Translations under genes and position numbers: made by a program
Part shown: piece after piece, positions 1 through 12,589 of the stretch
How positions within the stretch are numbered: the stretch's first letter is position 1
Layout of the letters: each line of letters starts with the position of its first letter
From: Panorpa germanica
Taxonomy: Eukaryota; Arthropoda; Insecta; Mecoptera; Panorpidae
Length of the DNA stretch: 64,000 nucleotides
Assembly: GCA_963678705.1 (NCBI GenBank)
Contig: OY783207.1
Location: 9,176,001 to 9,240,000 of the forward strand
Direction of reading: 5' to 3'
The notes under the pieces: model-generated
Seen by the model: only the letters and a program-made list of their open reading frames with translations
What the model was told of the DNA's origin: nothing
The model's database searches: none

Positions 1-406
1 CGTGCTCGAAACTCGAGTGTCGAGTCACTGCAAATAGAATATCAAAATAGGAAGTTATTACAACATGGTAGAGCTATAGCTGTCCCTAGTATTCATGATC
101 GTATACGTTCGTGTTAGTTCGCTTCAAACATTACGATCTCTGCACACCTCCGCACATAATACGAACAGCTGATTTTGTTTTGTTTTTATTCAATGGATAG
201 TAGCTTTTAGATTTGTGACGTAATAGTGGGGGAAATTTTGATTTTATAAAATTATAATCTAAATAAAGTAAATAATTTGGAGAATAATTACTTTATAGAT
301 ATGTTACATTAAGGTAGATTAATTATACAGTAGAAACTAAATATTAAGGAAAAATTACCGCTCTAAAAAAACACTATATTAAAAAGTCTTTCGTCTTTGT
401 AGTCGA
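1..406. other. Unassigned AT-rich sequence
   Basis: I see no gene or clear repeat here, only AT-rich sequence. Confidence 0.6.
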
Positions 407-736
407 TTTCACACCAGAGAGACATTTTGTCTTTTGTTGCTGTTTTAATAAACAAAACACATTTCCATCTGGAGTCGGTAAAGTCAAAGGAAAACACGTT
501 TGTTGTTGATTTTTAGTCTGCTTGGTTTGAATACGCACTTTTGTTTTTTGTGAACATTTGCGCTTGTCAGTTGTTGTTTATCATGTTTATAATTTTTATG
601 GGACACACAGAAAAACACTAAAAACAAAACCAGTCTGTTTTCGAAAAACAGAACTGTTTTAAAATAAAACAAAACATGTTTTTGTTTTGTTTTTTGACAA
701 CAAAACTGTTTTCAAAACTGTCTCTCTGGTGTGAAA
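407..736. mobile_element. 330-bp element with 18-bp perfect terminal inverted repeats
   Basis: TTTCACACCAGAGAGACA at 407 and TGTCTCTCTGGTGTGAAA ending at 736. The interior is rich in GTTTTG/CAAAAC runs next to both ends. No coding potential. It looks like a MITE; the target duplication is unclear. Confidence 0.7.
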
Positions 737-1270
737 CCGGCATAAAAAATATTCTACATAGAAAATATATACCCAAAATATAACAAAAAGCGAGTTTAGA
801 CGAGACTAGACGAGCTTTGTATCAACTAAACAAATATAATTTCTTTATATATTTAATATTTATTATTTCTTAATAAAATATTAATATTTATTATATCTAG
901 GCAGAGATCACTTTCGACGCATGCGCATAAAGAACAAATAGGAACATATACCTTTCTCTCTCGCACACATTTTGGTCACACTTTTAATCTATAGGAAACA
1001 TAGGTTATTTACACTCCATAAATATGCTCTAAGTATTGATTTGTATTCTTGCATTCTAACTACCTTTGATCCATTAAATATATAATATAGTGATTATTTC
1101 TTTGTTTTATGAAATTTATCAGAATTACTAGATTGTCTGGGTAATGATAACCTTTTCGTATAGATAATACATATTAGTAATGCGGAAATTAACGTCTCAT
1201 AAATGCCATTTACAAAACCACATCTTTTGCTCTATATTGTTTACATATTTATTTATTGTGTGCATAGTAA

Positions 1271-1401
1271 TGCTAGTCGCACACTAGATAAAACACTTTA
1301 AATAGTTTTATCGCAAAAGGATTGAGTCAACACAATTTGAATAGTTTTATTAGGTAGAAACAACGCAGACCATTATGTCATGGTCGCTAGTGTGCGCCTA
1401 G
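1271..1401. mobile_element. Short (about 130 bp) MITE-like inverted repeat
   Basis: CTAGTCGCACACTAG at the left and CTAGTGTGCGCCTAG at the right are inverted with one mismatch. The interior is AT-rich and noncoding. Confidence 0.5.
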
Positions 1402-3265
1402 CCTAAAACAACTGTGATATATTCGCATATTTATTTGAAATAAACAAAATTATAATGTCAATATCATAACAATAGAATTGTAAAGGACAATAGAAGCCAT
1501 ACAAATAAATTTAGCACAAAAGCACAATCATAAAGGTTAAATGGGAAAAATAAACAAACCCATTGTTATATACTCGTAGCAAATAAATTAAATCATAAAA
1601 GCTGAAGACGTTAAAAGCACAGGAAGATTTGTGGTTCAGCAGATACCAAAGCCCAAAGAAAATTGATTTCTTTAAGGTTTTAGTGGTAGAAAAATACAAC
1701 GAACTTTTATTTATAATACGTGATTTTCAATAGCAGGTAAAAGAAAATTTGTGACAAACTCTTTTTGTTAAAAAAGTTTTCTATGTCAAATTCACAAGCT
1801 GCGTAATGCCACTGCTGACATGCCGAAGTAAAACATTTCATGTAAAAGAGACAACAACTCCGTTTAAATGTATGATGTTGGAACTTCCATGTAATTTTTA
1901 TTACAAAGATTTTCAAAGAAAGGAATACGCCAAACTATTCTTCGTGTAGCTTTTTTTTTTATCGGACACTGCTTAGCTAGTAATCCAGCTTATTCGACCG
2001 GCTTAACCGAATGTTTGGATCAATATTTATACGATTTCTTTACAAGTCGTATCTCATTTGATTAGTTTTATTGCAGATTCGAAATCACATATTGTTTTCC
2101 TCCATAAAGAAGGTAGAATATAGGCACATAAATATACCGGTAGAATATTCTATTTTTAAAATAGCGTGCCAAGGAAATAAGTCATAAAAAAGTTTTACTT
2201 AATAAAAGTAAAACAAAAATACCATAAAAGAAATAATAAACTTAAAAATGTATCTGTAATAAACCTTATCAGTATAATTATTACAAAATTAAGTATTAAT
2301 TCATAAGTCGAACAAAACCTACTCTATATTTTGCTGAAGAGAACCTATTCAATCGAACACTTTCACGTTTACTATAGCTCTCTCTTTCTATCCATTCACT
2401 TGCACGAAGGTGAAATGAATCGAACAGTAGTAGTGATGTGGCAACAGCGCTTTCATGAGCGTTGTTGCCACGATTATATCTGTATTACAATGGATATGTG
2501 TGTACAAATACGTATCTTATATTTGTAGTGCACTAAGGTATACTTTTGATTCAAACTGTCAGTGAACAAACACTTTAATATCTATTTTTGTAAGTGTTCC
2601 TATAGACACCAATGGTCGCAACATATTCTTTAAAGAAAGTAACGAAAATTATTTTTTATAATTAATACACTTCCATTTGTTATGGTAATTAAAACTAAAT
2701 AAAAAATGAGCAGCAACATGTAAAATGTAAATGAAAAATGAACGTAACGTTAAACGTAATTAGAACATACAGATACATTTAACTTTTAACATTTAAACAC
2801 CGACAAATTACGGTATGTTGCGATTTGTAACAAGAATAAAAAAATGTACTGGAATCCTAAAAATAGACGACGGTTCAGAGCTGCGGAATGTCACTAATAA
2901 ATTGTCACAAAACGGAAGCGTTCAAAAAAAAAATAAAAGAGAGAGAAAGATGGAAAAACAAAAACACATGAACATATGTAAAATAACTACAGATGAAAAA
3001 AGAAAAAAATATTTTTCTTAAAGAAATTGAATTTTTTTTTCTGAAGACGTTGAGTTATTATATGAATAATTTTAGTATCAATAAAAAGGTTTCCGCATTT
3101 CCGTTTTGGCATGATTTTTCATCTAAGTGGATTAAATTTAGATGCACTATAAAAAAAAGTACAATATGGATTATTACGTCTTAAGAATTTTATATATGTC
3201 GGGTGCATTCGGATGCCCTTCTCATTTCCTCAGTTTATACTTGGGTATATAAGTCATTTTAGGAA
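1402..3265. other. Unassigned AT-rich sequence
   Basis: Only short unconvincing frames, none with codon bias or a recognised motif. Nothing supportable. Confidence 0.6.
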
Positions 3266-3595
3266 TTATAAATTTTTAATCCAACTTATGTGTTGCTTCT
3301 GAAATAAAAGACGTTTAATAAGTGTCTTGTATAGCCTCAGTTTAAATTTTCTGCTGATAAATTTGGATCTTAATTGTTTTTTTAGTCCAAAGAAACATTT
3401 ATTAGCTGATTGGATTCTGCTGTTAATTTCGGCATTCAGCTTGTTTTGATCGTGAATAATTGTTCCGAGGTATTTGAATTCGCTAACCTTTTCAAAGGTG
3501 TGACCGTTTGTGCAAAAAGGGGTGTAGTTCACAGTCGAAGACAGGACTTCCATAAACTTTGTCTTGTCTTCATTGTCACACTAATTTGTCTAATA
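3266..3595 (-). pseudogene. Non-LTR retrotransposon reverse transcriptase fragment
   Basis: The minus-strand frame reads NEDKTKFMEV, then FEKVSEFKYLGTIIHDQN, then INSRIQSANKCFFGLKKQL and FKLRLYKTLIKRLL. This is the conserved stretch after the RT catalytic core in RTE/Jockey-like LINEs (the YLG motif, then an R-I-x-x-A-x-x-x-F helix, then LYKTLI). Only about 100 residues survive, so it is a dead fragment. Confidence 0.8.
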
Positions 3596-3599
3596 TAGC

Positions 3600-4330
3600 G
3601 CCGGAGGGGGTAGCTTCACGCTACACAGCTGTCGGTTGTACGATTGTGACGTATGACTAGTTCGTCTGTAACAGCATCAGTCTCCTTTACAAATAGCTAC
3701 ACCTCGTATTACACAAATTAAGTTATTTCCAGTGAAAGTTCATATTTAAGTTCCTTTTAATCCTCAAAATCCTCTGTTAAATTATTTTTTAATATCATAT
3801 ATAATAATAAATATAATAAAGATGTCATAACAGAATTTAAAAGTGCAGGAAACTCTACAAATTTATCAATCATAGTGAAGGGAGATCTAAGCAAGAATTT
3901 TAAATGTTTCAAGATATATAGGTTATCTAAATACAAATGAATAAAAATGATTCCTGGTCCAAACCCTGGACTAGCTGGCTGTTATTTTTATTTGATTTGT
4001 GCATTCCTCTCTATTCCTTCACATATCACATATGTCAGCATTAGCACACGTGTGAGGACATGTCAAGTGTGTGTTGCACGTGTATTTGTGCATGTATGTG
4101 TGGTGTTGAAAGGTAATCACGGCACGAGTGAACATCACGAGTGCCTGTGTGTGGGTGATACGGTGTATGTCAGACAAATTGCATATGTAATATAATGTAA
4201 TTAAAGGACATGCACAATTATATGGAAATCTTAATTGTTGATGGACAACTCTTGTCTTCTTAAAACGTAATTTCGCAATTTGTGCTATGTTAGTTTTATG
4301 ATTTATCATTAAGTAGTTCCAGATTTATAT
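3600..4330. other. Unassigned; GT-rich stretch inside
   Basis: A TGTG/CACA-rich low-complexity patch lies at about 4030-4170. Opposed frames here arise from that composition. No gene seen. Confidence 0.6.
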
Positions 4331-4998
4331 ATTATTGTACAACATGTAAAACATTTAAGTTTATTGTGTAAAAATTTGGAGTCGACTGGAGTAAAACTGT
4401 CGGAGATATAGAGTTTTAAGTCTTCACCTCTCTGGTCTGCTTTCGTGTTTCTTTGAAACTTTTAAATGCTCACACATAGCTTTTTCAGAGACGGTACCCT
4501 CTCTAGCTCAAAATCTACTGAACCGATTCTTTTGAAATTTGGCACACTCTTTCTTTACATAAATGCCGAGGTAACGCTGTCCAGTTTTTTTTAATTTTTT
4601 AATTTTAGCGTATTTTAAAATAACAAAGTTTATGATTCTTTTCATGAAAAATCGGTATTTTGACTTTAAAGTGCTGTAAAAAATTAGAAAATGCAAAGAA
4701 AAACTTGACAGCGTTACCTGCAGAAACTTATCAACTAATGAAATCATTTTAGTTTTTCGATTTCGGAAAATCGAGTGATGAGTTATGAGTGGCACCGCTA
4801 TATTACTTTTTTTTGTGACGTCTGCGGAGATTAGCTGTCAATGCCTCATTTCTTGATATTTATTTATGAAAATTTCACAAAGTATTCTTCTAATATCATT
4901 TTATCAAGTAGTAATTATAGAAATAATTATATATTAACTGTGTCGTCAAAAAACATGATCAAAAATATACTTCTCTTTTAACGTTTTTACCTTAGAGT
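4331..4998 (-). repeat. Interspersed repeat family B, copy 1
   Basis: The reverse complement matches copies at 7.7 and 15.9 kb. Shared landmarks are GATGAGTTATGAGTGGCACCG, the TCTGCGGAGAT stretch and TATAATTATTTCTATAATTACT. Inside is an inverted pair GGTAACGCTGTC / GACAGCGTTACC about 150 bp apart. No protein frame. Confidence 0.75.
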
Positions 4999-5374
4999 TG
5001 TGTAATCCGCATTTGTGATACACTTTAAGTGACATTAATCATTTTCTCTTGTAGTAACAGGAAATTATAATTTGATAAATAAACTTTTAATTGATAATGT
5101 AAAGGTTTTTTAAATCTACATATAAGAAATATATATTGTTCATTATTCATATTTCTACGTTTAACTAAACAGACAGATATTATTTTGAATCTAAATGATT
5201 GACACCACTACCAGTACATTTCAATAGAAAACATTGTAACACTCACAAATGCAATCAGTAGACAGAATAATGAAATCTGTCATTGCAGACAGTGCGTTCC
5301 TCGTGCTCTGAATTATTGATTAAAACGTGGGTTGATACGTACGAGCTTGTATAGATAGTTGGCTGTGTCAGTCA

Positions 5375-5398
5375 TCACATCACATCACATCACATCAA
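5375..5398. repeat. (ATCAC)n microsatellite
   Basis: Five tandem CATCA/ATCAC pentamers followed by CAACACAACAC. Confidence 0.85.
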
Positions 5399-5640
5399 CA
5401 CAACACGAGGATGAAGGCAATGGCCAATGGCATTCATAAAAAAATATTTTAAAAATAATATGAATGAAATTTCTGAGAATGACTTTTAATGCATTAAAGC
5501 TGTTGAAAATATTAAAAAGATTGAATTTATCCATCAAGAGCCAAACGATTGTGCGGTCAGCCGGTGAGTTACTTACGGACGTGTGTTAAAAACCAGTGAC
5601 GTACTACATATTATAAAACCTTTTTTGTCAAATTCAGAAA

Positions 5641-6063
5641 GGGCTTGTGTCCTCATTTTTTAGTGGTCGATTTATCAATTGTTGATTGAAATTGATGTTA
5701 ATAAATGTGTATTGGCGTGTCTATTTTATTAAATATCTAAATGTTGACGAAGATATAGTAATTGAAAATTTGAATTGTAGTTTTAGCGCTAGAAATAGTC
5801 GGTCATATTTGTATGACATGAAATGCATTTTAACGTCAGTTATTTGATGATTAGGTCAGTGCTGTTGTAATGTGTTGTAGCTGTTGGTAGTCGAAATAAT
5901 CAAGTCAAGTCAAAGAATAATAAGTTTTTATTGTATTTAACCCTGTTACAGCAGACATAATATTGAAATTTAATTGTTCCTTGAAATAGCTGTACATAAT
6001 ATTTGATATTTTGATATATAAATACATATAGCAGAGATTTATGAGCTGTAAGGTTGGTAACCT
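5641..6063 (+). mobile_element. GGGCTTG-family element, 3'-truncated copy
   Basis: Begins GGGCTTGTGTCCTC and follows the family sequence for about 420 bp. It stops matching just after the GGTTGGTAACC stretch. No coding capacity. Confidence 0.8.
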
Positions 6064-7724
6064 GGAAACTTGTCACAGGTCTGTCAAGAATATATCTCTT
6101 TTACGCTCTATCATCTCTAGTTTGATTTTCGTGAATGTATTGCCTTCAAATGTCAAAATTTAATGAATACTAAATCAGCGACTAAGCATCTAATACTGCT
6201 GATTTTTCAATCATCTTCATATTACGGCAGGACACTTCAGACAACCCTGATACGCAATTTCATAGGAGGATCCCAACATAATCACAAACAAATAGTATTT
6301 ACATATAATTTAATCAATGACAAATTTGCACTATATATTAGAATTTGAAATTTGCGTAAAGTGCATTATTTGAAAATAAAATCTATTTGGTTTGGCATCA
6401 AGATCTTCACCGGATTGAAATAAATTAGATTCCAGTCTTATCTCTTTGTTCTCGTTAGCTTTGCAGTCCTATTCAAATTCAAATGACGTCACAAAGCTAT
6501 GACTTTAAACGTGATCCTATGTGTTTTTAATCACTCAAATGGTATAGTTCCTATCTCACCGCAGTAGCTTTTGTAAATCTTTTGAAGGGTCTTCGTTACG
6601 CCACTGGCCACGAGATGGCAACACAACGGATGTATATTCTTATCAGTATTTCTATTTAACATTAATTTATACAATACTTAACCAGCTTAGGCAAGTTTAA
6701 CGATTATATTTTAATGTAGCCTTTCAAGCCTTCATGTTTTATCTTTGATTATTTTTATTTTTTTTTAATTTTTCAATAATAGAATTGAAAGTTGATGTTA
6801 GAAAGATTTCTAACAATGAATTCAAATAAATAATTGTAAAACACGGTGTCTGCTGTCAATTGAGTGTTGTTCTTGTAAATGGACGTTAAACGGAAATGTC
6901 CAACACATACTTAAGACATGCTTGAAGAAAAAACTTTTAAAAATATGATTAAATTATAAATGGACTCTACATTTCGTTTATATGCATTTTAGTAATTAGA
7001 AATTTACGTATTCTAATAACAAATTGACTAAATTGGGTAGTTTCTTTATTTCTATTATACATAAGCTGCCTTGTGTTATCGTAAGATTCTCTGGTCGAAA
7101 CTCTAGTGAACATCTTCAACAGATTTTCCAAAAAAAAATAAAGAACTACTATGGATTCCAATTTTACTCTTGGTAAATGATGAATAAGTTTAATAGTTTT
7201 ACGGGTATTCTTAAAACATCTATTTCTGCATCAGTAACATAGCACTATTAATATTCCATCCTATTCCTTTAACCCACTTAACTTGCTATTAGTAGTCTGT
7301 TAGTCTAGTACACGGTCCGTGGAGGTTTGTATGCAAAGCGTTAAACATGAAGTAAAGCAAGCAACTCGACAGCAGTAAAACACCAGCTCAATTACCTATA
7401 ACTATAATCATCTGAATTAAACCAATGAAGTTATGCAATAGATATGGTAATTAATTATTATCGTGTATCTAGTAGTAACTAGTAGCTCCCCCACTCTCCA
7501 CCCCAGGCTGATACTGTTGCAGAACTAGACTAACAATTATAGTCAATGATGTATGATAACAGCGAAATAGATTGCTATCAAGTGTTTGTTGGAGAACTGA
7601 GTTATATCTAGATTTTAATAACCTATGTATGTAACTAGATATATTCGAATATAGTGATGGGCCATTGCATTGTACATCGACTTTCATAGCGGCTGGCAAT
7701 ACTAATTTTCGATTGGAAAAAAAG
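6064..7724. other. Unassigned AT-rich sequence
   Basis: No gene or repeat family recognised. Confidence 0.6.
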
Positions 7725-8375
7725 AAGCATATTTTCGATAATGTTTTTTGACGACACAGTTAGTATATAATTATTTCTATAATTACTACAGGATAAAATA
7801 ACATTTAAAGAATACTTTGTGAAATTTTTATAAATAAATATCAAGAAATGAGGCATTGACAGCGAATCTCCGCAGACGTCACAAAAAAAAGTAACATTGC
7901 GGTGCCACTTATAACTCATCACTGGATTTTCTGAAATCGAAATACCAAAATGATTTCATTAGTTGATAAGTTTCTGCAGGTAACGCTGCCGACTTTTTCT
8001 TTTTTTACTGATTTTTCAAATTTTTACAGTACTTAAAAGTCAAAATACACAATCACAAAAAAATCGGAAACTTTGTTATTTTAAAATACGTAAAAATTAA
8101 AAAATAAAACGACAGCGTTACCTCGATATTTATGTAAAGAAAGAGTGTGCAAAATTTCAAGAGTATCGGTCCAGTAAATTTTGAGCTAAAGAGGGCACCG
8201 ACTCTGAAAAAGCTGAGTGTGAGAAACCACATTTAAATGTTTCAAAGTAACACCAGGGAGGTGATGACTTAATACTCTATATCTCCGACAGTTTTACTCC
8301 AATCGTCTTCAAATTTTTACACAATAAACTTAATATGTTGTACAATAATATAAATAAATTTAAAAAAAAAAATTT
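7725..8375 (+). repeat. Interspersed repeat family B, copy 2
   Basis: The most complete copy. It runs from GATAATGTTTTTTGACGACAC to an AT-rich tail ending in A runs after TACAATAATATAAATAAAT. It keeps both internal GGTAACGCTG-type inverted motifs. Confidence 0.75.
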
Positions 8376-9929
8376 TAAAAAAAAGTTGACATTTTAATAA
8401 CACCAGTGAAGAGAATAAAAGTGCATATTTTATATAGCTCCACTGAAAAGTCGGATACTGCAAGTAGTCTCTTCATATAATTACAAACGATGGTTTCGAT
8501 GTCTTCATTAATTGAATATATTTTGTACAGCCCTAACTTAAAGTCGTTGAAAACAAAGATTTTCTACTAGAGCAACTGAGTAGTAGCAAGTGGTAGAGTG
8601 TAAGATAATGGAGATAAGATCCTGGTTTATAGGTCAACGACTACATCAGAAAATTATAGCGTCTTGTACCAAACCTAGTGTATTATCCGAGAATAGTGTA
8701 TGGCCGTAAGCTACCCCAGAGTATAGGACATAAAGTTTACTCCAGATACTGAACATAAATTTAAATTCTTGTTATACGAATATCCACCACCACTACTACT
8801 AACAGAATATTCTAGTTTCTAAAACATGTACGATTTACATATTAACGAAGGCATCTTCTTGAAGTAGTAAAATTTATCCACAATTATTTTAATCCATACG
8901 AGCGGAACTGAGCAGTGGAATGGATTGCGTATTAAGGGGCGTTATTTTTGGGAAATAAAGTATAGCTTTTAAATAGAAAATTTTAAGAAAATTTTACGAA
9001 ATCATAATATATTATAAAAATACAAAGACAAGCTTCTTATTTATGTGGCACAACAAAAAATTTAATGTGAAACCATTACTTTCATAACATCATAAAAATA
9101 TAACTTTGACAATAAATTTATGACGACATCAAAACAACTTATAGAAGTAGATGAACTGACAAAACTGAAAACATAAAAAACTGCATTAAGTATTAAGTTT
9201 ATATATTGTTTTGTTTTGTTTTCTTTTTGCAATAAAGCGAAACGCTACTGCTGTTTCTTTTGTTTAGATCGTAATATTATTCTTATGCAATGGGCTTGTG
9301 AAGTATCTTTCTCTCTCCCTTTATTTTAATTTTACAAAAGTTTACGGAGTTGTAGCTATATCAAATTTGAATTTCAGTGTTGCCGCATGTTTTAGATCAC
9401 ATAATACGTCACAATCCCATTAAATATTTTTTTACTGTGCAACTTGATCAAATCTCTACAACATTCCTTTACCGATGAAACGTAGACATAATTCATACGT
9501 TTGAACAGTCTCGCCATTTTATCTGGTTCAACATTCAGAAAGTGCATCTATCTACGAACAATGCAAGCTACCAAGTACAGATGTGCATCTAGATAAGAAG
9601 CAATTTACAACGTTCGTATTTTATTTATTGCTATGTACTCTTAAATGACTAACGTCACGTCGCTAGCGCAGATCATTGCAAGATCACTAACTGTTAATCA
9701 GTTATACTGGTTCGAAACTGATAGCAAATCTAAAGCTATGTATTCATTGTATAACATGTTTAAACATGTCTAGAGAGAGTAATCGCGATATTATATTTAG
9801 AATTATTATTATATTAATTGTGTGCCTTTCGGTTTTACAATCTACTTTATTATATTTATTAAAACATTTCATATAATTTTAACTTAAAACTAAACTTAAA
9901 CTATTCTAGACCTTTATATTTTTTAAAAT
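8376..9929. other. Unassigned AT-rich sequence
   Basis: A weak tRNA-like A-box (TAGCAAGTGGTAGAGTG, near 8583) could mark an old SINE, but no convincing B-box follows. Otherwise nothing seen. Confidence 0.5.
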
Positions 9930-10400
9930 ACTTTCTGCTTCTTCTTCTCTTGATCCTCTTCCTTCATGTTCCCTACACCTCCTTCCTTCTCACCGTTTCC
10001 TGCTTCTCCTTCCTTTTTGCCTGCACCTCCATCTATCACGTTTTGCCTTCCTTGTCCCCTCCCGACAAACCCTCTATTATCTTTGCACATTTTTTCTTCT
10101 CTTCAAACTTCATTTTCACTTTTTCTGCCTTTTACCTCTATCACTCTGTCAGACATAAACCTTCTGATTTTTCACTTCCTCCTTCTCATTATTTCTGCCA
10201 TCCATCTGATCCCTTCCTTTCCCTCTTTTAAGAGCAGCCCAACCTTCCTACTGGTGCCCACCCTGTCCGCACAATCATCCCTTATGTGCCCCAGTGCTCC
10301 TCTACTTTGCACACCCTGCACTTCTTTTCTTTTTCGTCCACCCATTATCTACTTCCGTGATACAACTCTGAATAAAACCCAAGTGTTTGATTGGGACTAA
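9930..10400 (-). pseudogene. LINE ORF2 C-terminal fragment, related to the 19.6-kb one
   Basis: A pyrimidine-rich plus strand. On minus, CRVCKVEEHWG, then with a frameshift HIRDDC, then RKVGLLLKEGKEGIRWM. It shares the C-x2-C...EE-x-W...H...C spacing of the 19.6-kb fragment. Confidence 0.5.
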
Positions 10401-12048
10401 AAGTTTTGAAATGTGTTTCGTGATTTGTGGAAAATTACTTAAACAACCAATTTTTCTTTTTTTTTTTTAGTTTATTTAACGTCGGTCTATTTCTGTTCAG
10501 AAAATATAACAATGGCCAGTGATCGAACCGGAAGAAACAGCAGTCTCACGTCAAGAATCAATGCTCGCCCAACGTTTCGTCACAATCAATTTAAATAAAT
10601 GCAATTTTTATTAAATTTATTAAACTGGTTGCAATTTTTTTGACATCGCGATTCGTCACGATCAATTCATTTAAATCAGCGTTTGCTAGTGTGCTACCGA
10701 CACGTCTTCTGGAGTTACTGGAGGGGAATTGACTTGGATTTGACCTTATTAAAGTTTACTGTCTATGACTGTTTCTTTTATTGTTGCAGATTCAGCGCAG
10801 CAGCGCCACCATGGCGGACGGTTCCAGAATAAAAATAATAAAACACAAAATGCGATTATAGTTTTTGTAGGTTCTAAATAACTGCCATTTCTCTCTATTT
10901 AAACTTTTTACTCCATTTAATAAAATTTGTTTACCAATTTTATCGTTACAGTCTGTTGAAAATGGAACTCAATTAAATGTAGTTTTTTTTATTTCGATTT
11001 GGTAGTAGAATGCTTTTTATAGACACAGAAAATATTATAGATTATTTTTAAGGGTTCATTTGGAACAACTCTTCAAAAATAGCCACTCATTGTCGTTCTA
11101 AACGTATGGGCACCTTCACTAATTATTCCTCAGTGATCCGACTAGAATGTGATCCGACTAGTTTTATTTATAACTTAAATTGTCTATCAATAATTTTGCG
11201 GATAACTTAAGTTCACATCCTTAAATTCAAAATTAACAACTTATAATTGTAAGATAAAACATATTTCAACAAAGTTAAGCGAGCGAATACTTTTGCAGGT
11301 CTGTAATTGACAGATAAAAGTTTTTCTATTTTCCGAGAAATGTCAATCAATCAGAATCCAGTTAACAAAGTTATATTCTTTATAAGTTATATATTTTCTA
11401 TACTGTATTGTTTTTGTATAAACTTTTGTAATATATTTTTGATTTAGACTTAGTCGTTATAAAAAAACATTAGACCATCTGTTGATTTCGTGTTGAAATT
11501 ACTATTTCGATTTTAGTTGTCTAAGTAGATAGTGTCGATTAAGATCTGAATGCAAAAATGATTCATATTTATATAAAATCAAAATATTACAGCCTCCCAA
11601 TTGTATTTGTAGATAGGAGCGGACAAGTGAACCTAGGTATTCAGTATGTGAGAATTTGAGAACTTAATGGAAAATATTTTCTAAATTTACAGTTTTACCA
11701 GCAATTAAATGAGCTTTATCCATAATAACAAATTTGATTTATAGTTAATAAATGATTGTTTTATATACTTAATTGTAACTTTCAAAATGGCAAGATGGCT
11801 GTATAAACCAAAGCATGATGAAACGGTAAATGTAATATAACAAGTACATTATTGTGTCATGCCTAGCTTCAGGTTTAAGTCCTGCACGTCTTATTAGCAC
11901 TAAAACAATGATTTACTTACATGAGTAGTGTGGCTCTTCGCTTAATTAACATTCGTTAATAAGGCATCGCTAATCAACAAAGAACCGATTATCATTGCAC
12001 CGTTAGACTATATATTGATAGACTCTATGTATATATGAAGGGTACTGT
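10401..12048. other. Unassigned; isolated ATG in strong start context
   Basis: At about 10800 a TTGTTGCAG acceptor-like site precedes GCGCCACCATGGCGGACGG, a near-ideal translation start. The frame stops after 16 codons with no good donor. No gene can be built from it. Confidence 0.4.
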
Positions 12049-12552
12049 TTATAGTTCAAGTTACGAGAGTTTGGCGGTGACTCATACTTGCGTGTTCGCC
12101 TATTCGTGCTGATTACCGATTATCAAATTCCAACGCTTTAATATGCTTCATTTATCTTTATTAGAGCGAAAACGTTCGTGTTCGTGTACGAATACAAGAA
12201 TCTTTCCCCAGTGAACTCGAACTATGTACGTGTTAGCGATATCGCACTGTAAGGCTATTCGCACATGGGTCGACATATTGCAAACGCGAGACTGATTGTA
12301 CCAATATTATATCCGGCTTTTTTTGTAATTTATTTGTAATTAAGTACTGATATTGAACATTCGTACCCAAACACGCACATGTGAACCTATGATCATGCTT
12401 AAAAGAGGTTATAGGAGCCGTTTAAATCTGAGATGCGGTGGAGAATTTTATCTTATTAAAAAAATTAAAATTATTATAAAATGTTAAAAAAAAAAATTAG
12501 TTTGAGTAAGTTTTAAGCATAAGTAGTCGCCGAACTCTCGTAATTGAAACTA
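12049..12552. mobile_element. Foldback element with about 40-bp imperfect arms
   Basis: The left arm (TATAGTTCAAGTTACGAGAG then TTTGGCGGTGACTCATACTT) is mirrored by the right arm (GTCGCCGAACTCTCGTAATT then GAAACTATA). About 420 bp lie between. Weaker similarity continues outside to GATAGA motifs near 12016 and 12573. Noncoding. Confidence 0.6.
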
Positions 12553-12589
12553 TATTATAGTTTACACGCTCTATCGATATGTTTGACCC

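Noticed and set aside
7469-7922. Overlapping minus frames of 76 and 95 residues, and the similar 15915-16145 frame
   Set aside because: They fall in family B repeats. Similarity between them reflects the repeat, not a gene.
9950-10400. Plus-strand frames of 93 and 144 residues rich in Ser, Pro and Phe
   Set aside because: Composition artefact of a pyrimidine-rich strand. The minus strand explains it as LINE remnant.
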